Source of the DNA: Gonium pectorale
Lineage: Eukaryota; Chlorophyta; Chlorophyceae; Chlamydomonadales; Volvocaceae
NCBI GenBank assembly: GCA_001584585.1
Contig: LSYV01000039.1
Span: forward strand, 368,159-432,158
Length of the DNA stretch: 64,000 nt
Reading direction: 5' to 3'
Shown: in pieces, positions 62,011 to 64,000 of the stretch
How positions within the stretch are numbered: the stretch's first letter is position 1
Layout of the letters: each line of letters opens with the position of its first letter
Made by a program: the position numbers and the translations under genes
Notes under the pieces: model-generated
Told to the model about the DNA's origin: nothing
Database searches by the model: none
Seen by the model: the letters and a program-made list of their open reading frames with translations, nothing else

Positions 62011-62460
62011 AGGCGATCCCACTGAAAGCATGTCGCAGGGGCGCCCTGCGAGTCACTTGGGCCGAGGTGCAGGCCTGGACGATCTAGGGTTTCTATGGCA
62101 AGATGATGCGCCCCAAACGACAGGCTTGGACCGTGGACCATTACGTTGTTCATCCTTGCCCGTGCTTGTTGACTCTTGACATACGACGCTTCAGATCGTC
62201 CTTGCTAGACAAATCCTTGCGACTGAAAGTTGCCGAATGTCAGTGTGCCTGTGTTTTAGGCAGCGGCGCCTTAGGCACCATTTACGGGGTTGAAATAGCG
62301 CCCAGCTGTTTCCCTGGATATGCTTTCGTAAGGGTATTTGCATTTGCTCCTGTATGGGTAGCTGATGATTGTGATATTGGTGGTGTCCTACGGTAATCTG
62401 TCGGGGTGTGGGTTCGTACAACATAGCGCCATCCGGCCGGACCATCTACGGCCTTCTTGT

Positions 62461-62518
62461 TGTAACCCAATGAATTCCCAAAATTTTGCGGGTCTCCCGG
62501 TTGGTCCGGACGTTGTAA
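62461..62518 (+). terminator. Two TGTAA polyadenylation signals, CTFxP-motif gene
   Basis: TGTAA at 62461-62465 and 62514-62518, about 450-510 bp past the stop at 62,010. Confidence 0.4.
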
Positions 62519-63294
62519 GGGTGGGTAGTATGTCTTACCTGTCGGCCAAGACGTGTAGCTGCTGCTGGCGTGTATTATGTCCTGCTGTCCCTGCACCGAT
62601 TGACGTGTAGCACGAAGCAATTGATATGTGCCGGGGCCTTGCACGCGTCTAGGCCAGATAACAAGGAAGACTTGTAAAAGATTGCGCGTTTCGAGATGCA
62701 GGAGCCCGTGACTTCTGATGACGTGGGAGGGGAGGGGGGCAGTGGGGGGCGGGGATATGGAACACCGGAGAGCGGTCGGGTTGGGTTGTCGGTACCGGTA
62801 CTCCCGTGGTTGAAAGGTTCCGACAGTGGAGTCATGCCGGGAGCTTGCGCCCTGCATGTGAATGTTTGCCTATGGACGAAAGTCATGCTCTGCAGGAGCT
62901 TAAATACCAGCGGCCATGCAGCTCAGCCAGGTCGTACGGCACGTCGCAAGGGCTAGCCTCAAGTGGCAAACAGAAAACCTGTTCCTCGTTGCATCTTTGT
63001 CGTCTGGGTCTCTTTAAGAGCACGCTGCGTTTCACTCTCCTTTACTTTCCCCCGTAGTCTGGCGCTCCTTTTGCGAAGATGATTGGCGTCCTCGGCACCT
63101 AGATCAATTAGTTATATGCAAGGCGAGTGAGTCCAGGCGGGCGGCAGTCAAAGCGGGGAGTCGTGGAGGCCAGCATGCAGTTATTTCTGCAACGTTGTGC
63201 CCGAACGGCGTTATCTAATATAGCACGTGTTTGTTCTGGGGCTTTCATTGGCCTTAAACCTCGAAGCCGTGCTCCTGCTCGCATTTGTCCGCAG
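62519..63294. other. Intergenic region and 5' end of the last gene
   Basis: No supportable coding feature. Short open frames at 62,575-62,957 lack domains. An acceptor-like tttgtccgcag at 63,284-63,294 directly precedes the next ATG, so a 5' UTR intron may lie here, with upstream non-coding exon(s) around 63,175. Confidence 0.4.
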
Positions 63295-64000
63295 ATGCAA
63301 CCTTCCACAGGAGGCGGAGGGGCGGGAGCAGGTAATTGCTTCTGGTCATGTTGTGATGCTGCCCTTTTTGGTTGGCAAGCAAAGAGTCGCGAGCAACTCC
63401 TGCGGCGGGATGTGCACACAGGTCGAGGCCTGCCGCCCCGCATACAGCTTCCTACGCAGGAGTCGGGTCCAGCGGGGAATGCGTGCGACACGCCTCTGGA
63501 CTTGCAGACTCCGTCCTTCGAGCAGATGGGGTATGACGTCGCCTCCCTGCTGACCCAGAACCAGGTCCAGTCGGGGAATGACCTGTCCGTCACCATTCCG
63601 TCACCCTTCGGTAAGCACGCGCCTAGAACACCAAACCTCTCGCCGCGTACTGTGAAAGTAAGGGACGATGTGGGAACCCTCGCTGCACCCAGGGAACCAC
63701 GTGCAAGACCTGGACCTCCTCATCTCCCCGCTGCTCACAAACGGCAGTACAGGGGCCGGCGGGTTTGGCAACGGGAGCGGCAAGCCTGCAGGGTTGCAGG
63801 CTGGTCCCTCCGGTGTCGGCAGTGCTGCTGTCGACGCTGCGGGTCCCAGGAGCGCTGATGGCGGCGAGCACGGCCCGCGCCAGGGGCCCGCGTCCGCCTC
63901 GCAGGGCGAGAAGCCGGGCCGTGAATCCCATGGACAGGCTGCTAGCGGTCCAGCAGACGCATCCGCCGAACCAGAATCGTCGTCTGCTGTGGCAGGCGGT
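63295..64000 (+). CDS. Unrecognised protein, 5' part only (runs off window)
   Basis: Exons 63295-63331, 63422-63610 and 63693 to beyond 64000 join in phase (1 and 2) and read MQPSTGGGGAGAGRGLPPRI onward. No domain is recognised. The sequence becomes Gly/Ser/Ala-rich (for example DASAEPESSSAVAGG at the edge) after a more ordered stretch around SFEQMGYDVASLLTQNQV and HVQDLDLLISPLLTNG. The ATG is directly preceded by an acceptor-like AG, so this may be an internal exon whose true start is upstream. The function is unknown. Confidence 0.5.

Overview
This window is intron-rich nuclear DNA, most likely from a chlorophycean (Volvocales-type) green alga. Every gene is split into many short exons with GT-AG (a few GC-AG) introns of roughly 50-420 bp. 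Third positions are GC-rich, proteins carry long Ala/Ser/Gly/Pro-rich insertions, and TGTAA, the chlorophyte polyadenylation signal, lies downstream of most stop codons. The proteins are purely eukaryotic. I cannot name the species. Exon coordinates come from reading splice consensus and checking codon phase by hand; the families are more certain than individual boundaries.

Layout. Positions 1-31,538 (minus strand) hold one enormous gene for a VPS13-family bridge-like lipid-transfer protein. I place 65 exons whose phases agree throughout, giving about 7,450 residues, and the 3' end lies beyond position 1. In protein order it has an N-terminal hydrophobic helix plus chorein domain, a long groove region, a VAB (SHR-BD) beta-repeat region with a very large insertion, C2-like and disordered insertions, the conserved ATG2/VPS13 C-terminal region and a PH-like start. 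Upstream on the plus strand lies a RAP-domain, helical-repeat protein probably acting on organelle RNA (about 32,398-35,882), then a CNNM/DUF21-CBS membrane protein (37,134-42,081).

A complete otubain deubiquitinase (43,526-46,083, minus) is divergent from KRI1 (46,430-52,753, plus), followed in the same direction by NOP58 (53,665-56,389). KRI1 and NOP58 both act in nucleolar ribosome biogenesis (KRI1 in 40S assembly, NOP58 in box C/D snoRNPs), so this part is a small ribosome-biogenesis neighbourhood. An unrecognised 991-residue coiled protein with five CTFxP-type motifs follows (57,677-62,010), and the start of an unrecognised gene runs off the right edge (63,295-64,000).

The most notable observations are the size and architecture of the VPS13 protein (membrane-anchor-like N-terminus, duplicated 26-codon exons encoding amphipathic repeats), the CTFxP-motif protein, four candidate GC-AG introns supported by phase, a three-copy intronic dispersed repeat, and a roughly 500-residue insertion with a His-rich tract in the CBS module of the CNNM protein. 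I see no prokaryotic operon, CRISPR array, rRNA or tRNA.
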